From NCBI GenBank assembly GCA_002308875.1, contig DBWK01000140.1, positions 1 through 5,630 on the forward strand: a DNA stretch of 5,630 nt, in the 5' to 3' direction. Every line of letters begins with the position of its first letter. Position 1 is the stretch's first letter. The DNA is from Treponema sp. UBA1240. Lineage in GTDB: Bacteria; Spirochaetota; Spirochaetia; Treponematales; Treponemataceae. A program made the translations under genes and the position numbers. The notes under the pieces are model-generated. The model saw only the letters and a list, made by a program, of their open reading frames with translations. It was not told the DNA's origin and ran no database searches. Shown one piece after another: positions 5,012 through 5,630 of this stretch.

Positions 5012-5630
5012 AGCACTCATATACAACGTTCAGCTTGTTGACTATAAACTGAACACACCCGGTGCGGTAGAAACAGCAGACGGAATAATAACGGCCGTCA
5101 TTACGAATAAGAATGAAATTGAACGCCGTCTGCAAAAAACTTCGGACGGAACAGAGCTTATAAACGGCAACGGGCTTACACTACTCCCTGCCTTTGTAGA
5201 TATGCACGCGCATTTCCGCTACCCCGGACAAACGCAAAAAGAAGAACCGCAAACCGCACTACGCGCGGCGGCAGCAGGCGGATTCGGTACGCTTGTTCTT
5301 ATGCCTAACACAACTCCTGTTATGTCCAATTTTGAAACAGCAAAACAGATACAGGCCGAACTCTGCGCATACGGGCTTGCGGATGTAATACAAACAATGA
5401 GTATCAGCGCAGATTTTAAGGGAACTGATACATCTCATCTGGATAATATTACAAAATCCGATATTCCGGTAATAAGCGAAGACGGTCATGACGTGCAATC
5501 CGCCGCGCTTATGCTGCAGGCAATGCGCAAATGCGCAGAAAAGGGCATTATTGTTTCGTGCCACTGCGAAGATGTTTCGCTTGTGCCGCTTGCCGCCGTT
5601 CCGCGCAAAAAAGCCGTTGAACTGCAAAAA
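5001..5630 (+). CDS. pyrC: Dihydroorotase, class I type, 3' end beyond window
   Basis: Cyclises N-carbamoyl-aspartate to dihydroorotate, the step after PyrBI. The window holds the first 210 codons of a family that is usually about 420-430 residues; the reading frame is open to the last base. Amidohydrolase features are D-M-H-A-H-F-R at 67-73 (metal-binding H69 and H71, substrate Arg 73), Y-P-G-Q at 74-77, A-A-A-A-G-G-F at 89-95, M-P-N-T-T-P-V at 101-107, S-E-D-G at 159-162 (D161 in the position of a metal-ligand Asp; the family often has S-D-D-G), and C-H-C-E-D at 187-191 with metal-ligand His 188. AGGAG at 4990-4994 lies 6 bases before the ATG, fixing the start 11 bases inside the end of pyrI. 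The longer class I layout makes it a PyrC of the Gram-positive and Aquifex type, not the short E. coli type. Confidence 0.95.
   Translation, partial: MCSKALIYNVQLVDYKLNTPGAVETADGIITAVITNKNEIERRLQKTSDGTELINGNGLTLLPAFVDMHAHFRYPGQTQKEEPQTALRAAAAGGFGTLVLMPNTTPVMSNFETAKQIQAELCAYGLADVIQTMSISADFKGTDTSHLDNITKSDIPVISEDGHDVQSAALMLQAMRKCAEKGIIVSCHCEDVSLVPLAAVPRKKAVELQK

Noticed and set aside
5259..5627. 122-codon open frame on the minus strand at the right edge
   Set aside because: Antisense to pyrC, Cys-, His- and Phe-rich as expected of a shadow of a dihydroorotase, with no plausible family.
1..5630. CRISPR array, insertion sequence, integrase or tRNA-borne attachment site
   Set aside because: No regularly spaced repeats, transposase or integrase motifs, and no second copy of the tRNA 3' end were seen.

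Overview
The window looks like chromosomal DNA of a low-to-mid GC bacterium, most likely a Treponema-like spirochaete. Pointers are a lipoprotein with a relaxed lipobox and a C-terminal SH3-like domain, a tRNA gene without an encoded CCA end, and aspartate transcarbamoylase encoded as separate pyrB and pyrI genes. The taxonomic call is inference; a clostridial host is not excluded.

Left part (1-1591): AT-rich accessory DNA. It holds an unassigned open frame entering from the left edge, a 14-codon stub that matches the start of DUF4160 proteins, an intact DUF2442 gene, a short zone of overlapping tiny frames, and a 347-residue surface lipoprotein. Base composition then steps up within about 40 bases (19 of 60 G+C in 661-720 against 31 of 60 in 1681-1740).

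Middle (1592-3563): a 133-residue protein of unknown function on the plus strand, facing a minus-strand tRNA with anticodon CAT (best read as isoleucine-2) and purD, the glycine-ligating step of purine synthesis. The unknown gene and purD share a layout: a good sigma-70-like promoter whose predicted start point is the A of the ATG, and no Shine-Dalgarno sequence. Both may be leaderless.

Right part (3564-5630): pyrB, pyrI and pyrC form a tightly packed pyrimidine operon (1-base and 11-base overlaps, each gene with its own Shine-Dalgarno), running off the right edge inside pyrC. It is transcribed away from purD, and the predicted -35 boxes of the two promoters overlap almost completely, so the first purine and pyrimidine genes may compete for polymerase. 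A terminator-like 9-bp hairpin lies inside pyrB over the codons of its active-site STRTR motif.

I see no clear new multi-gene system. The most unusual points are the possible leaderless genes, the shared purD/pyrB promoter zone, the intragenic hairpin and the broken DUF4160/DUF2442 pair.
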